Shown here in pieces: positions 63,500-64,000 of a stretch of DNA of 64,000 nt. The stretch spans positions 1,318,210 through 1,382,209 of the forward strand of contig VXAY01006827.1 in the NCBI GenBank assembly GCA_013399855.1, in the 5' to 3' direction. The notes beneath the pieces are model-generated. The model did no database searches and was not told the origin of the DNA. It saw only the letters and a program-made list of their open reading frames with translations. A program made the translations under genes and the position numbers. Source of the stretch: Oxyruncus cristatus (Eukaryota > Chordata > Aves > Passeriformes > Cotingidae). Each line of letters starts with the position of its first letter. Position 1 is the stretch's first letter.

Positions 63500-64000
63500 G
63501 CTGTAGAACGCGAGTGCCGCCTTTAGCCCTTCACAGCGCGAGGGCTGACGAGCTCCTGCTCCTGAGGAGCGGCCGGAGAGACCGGGACGGGCTGGGCTGG
63601 GCAGGGCTGGGTTAGGTGGGAAGGGGCTGGCCAGGCTCGGCCCCGCGCTGAGGGCGGCCGGTATCCCCAGAGAGGCAACACCCGCGGCTTCGGCTGCCCC
63701 CAGGGCCCCACCGAGGACACCCGGAGGCCGAGGGAGCGGCTCCCCCCAGAGCGCGGCCCCTTCCCCGCCTCAGCGCCGGTACCTGGAGGAGGCCGCCCAT
63801 CTTGGCGCGCAGGGCGCGGAACTCCTCCGGCGGCGCCTCGGGGTAGAGCTGCCCGCGCAGCAGCTCGTCGGTGACGGCGGCATTGCCGTGGAAGGCGACC
63901 TGTGCGATGCCGCCCAGGAGGGCGCTGAGGGGCCGGGAGCCCTCCGTCGGCGGCGGCGGCTCCGGCGCCGCCATCGCGGGCAGGGCGGGGCGGGGCGGGG
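63500..64000 (-). promoter_or_regulatory. COMMD1: COMMD1 CpG island and promoter edge
   Basis: GC content and CpG density rise sharply from about 63500 to the window end, unlike the AT-rich sequence elsewhere. Three overlapping GC-box (Sp1-type) GGGGCGGGG motifs sit at about 63983-64000, just upstream of the start codon. No TATA box is visible in the 26 bases available. This fits a TATA-less housekeeping promoter, with the island spanning the 5' UTR, exon 1 and the start of intron 1. The transcription start site probably lies at or beyond the right edge, so the promoter is only partly included. Whether the island also drives a divergent gene (CCT4 is the head-to-head neighbour in mammals) cannot be seen here. 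Confidence 0.8.
63783..63974 (-). CDS. COMMD1: COMMD1 exon 1 (N-terminal coding exon)
   Basis: Encodes the first 64 residues of COMMD1, a small cytosolic and endosomal scaffold. The family is known to act in the CCC complex (with CCDC22/CCDC93) for endosomal recycling of cargo such as the copper ATPases ATP7A/B, and in ubiquitin-dependent termination of NF-kB signalling. The stretch from about residue 15 (PLSALLGGIAQVAFHG) through the LLRGQLYPEAPPEEFR segment to KMGGLLQ closely follows my recollection of the mammalian N-terminal helical domain. The ATG has a good Kozak context (purine at -3, G at +4). The frame stays open past the exon, but a canonical donor (CAG|GTAC, GT at 63782-63781) ends it in phase 0, exactly where exon 2 continues the protein. 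The N-terminus has a proline run (PEPPPP) from CCG-type codons and is about four residues longer than in mammals. Identification is from remembered sequence, not a search. Confidence 0.95.

Larger units (their letters stand above)
45727..63782 (-). other. COMMD1: COMMD1 intron 1
   Basis: An 18,056-bp intron bounded by GT (63782-63781) and AG (45728-45727) on the minus strand. I recognise no nested gene. The longest open frames (136 aa at 53546-53956 plus; 146 aa at 59057-59497 minus) match no family I know. It carries T or A runs (47650s, 51572-51589, 56983-56999, 61720s), a TA-rich patch near 47975-48028, an AC-rich patch at 56620-56700, small tandem duplications at 54798-54827 and 59670-59702, and a 9-bp inverted repeat at 59641-59669. 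No CR1 or LTR insertion was recognised in this intron, unlike the sequence downstream of exon 2. Two ambiguous bases lie at 63281 and 63474. Confidence 0.9.

Noticed and set aside
45727..63782. A nested retrogene in COMMD1 intron 1, like the imprinted U2AF-related gene in rodents
   Set aside because: No RNA-recognition or zinc-finger coding sequence is seen; that insertion is known from rodents, not expected in birds.
63612..63974. A 120-codon protein read straight through from the exon 1 start codon
   Set aside because: The part after residue 64 is intron 1 read-through. A canonical donor follows GGLLQ, and exon 2 continues the COMMD1 protein in phase.
1..64000. CRISPR arrays, bacterial operons, tRNA or rRNA genes
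   Set aside because: No regularly spaced direct repeats, no cloverleaf with A/B boxes and no rRNA-like sequence were noticed; the window is vertebrate intronic DNA.

Overview
This window looks like vertebrate nuclear DNA, most likely from a bird. It is AT-rich and mostly non-coding, with one intron-split gene. The recognisable interspersed repeats are CR1 LINE fragments (typical of birds and other sauropsids) and one solo endogenous-retrovirus LTR. I see no operons, bacterial-type genes, CRISPR arrays or tRNA/rRNA genes. Species cannot be fixed from the sequence alone.

The one protein-coding gene I can support is COMMD1 (copper metabolism MURR1 domain-containing 1), on the minus strand. Exon 1 (64 codons) lies in a GC-rich CpG island at the right edge, with the start codon at 63974-63972. 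Exon 2 (94 codons) lies at 45726-45445. Both have canonical splice signals and join in phase 0, giving 158 of about 190-195 expected residues. The third exon, expected to encode about 36 residues finishing the COMM domain, was not found. It probably lies beyond the left edge, which would make intron 2 longer than 45 kb. Intron 1 is 18,056 bp.

Layout: 1-45444 is COMMD1 intron 2 and/or downstream sequence. It holds CR1 fragments at 83-563, 5343-5590, 25579-25772 and 26149-27105 (all minus strand), a tiny plus-strand CR1 tail at 7285-7345, a (GGTTT)13 tract at 11651-11715, a 63-nt pure purine run at 10172-10234, a solo LTR at 38161-38749 flanked by AAAAG duplications, and a double hairpin at 43752-43788. 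Positions 45445-45726 are exon 2. Positions 45727-63782 are intron 1, with homopolymer runs, small duplications and an E-box hairpin but no recognised gene. Positions 63783-64000 are exon 1 and the GC-box promoter edge.

Most longer open frames elsewhere lack family resemblance, or are explained by CR1 reverse-transcriptase remnants or purine/pyrimidine-biased sequence. I found no clear undescribed system. The items most worth a second look are the solo LTR, the COMMD1 residue changes, the hairpins, and several intronic stretches that resemble conserved non-coding elements.
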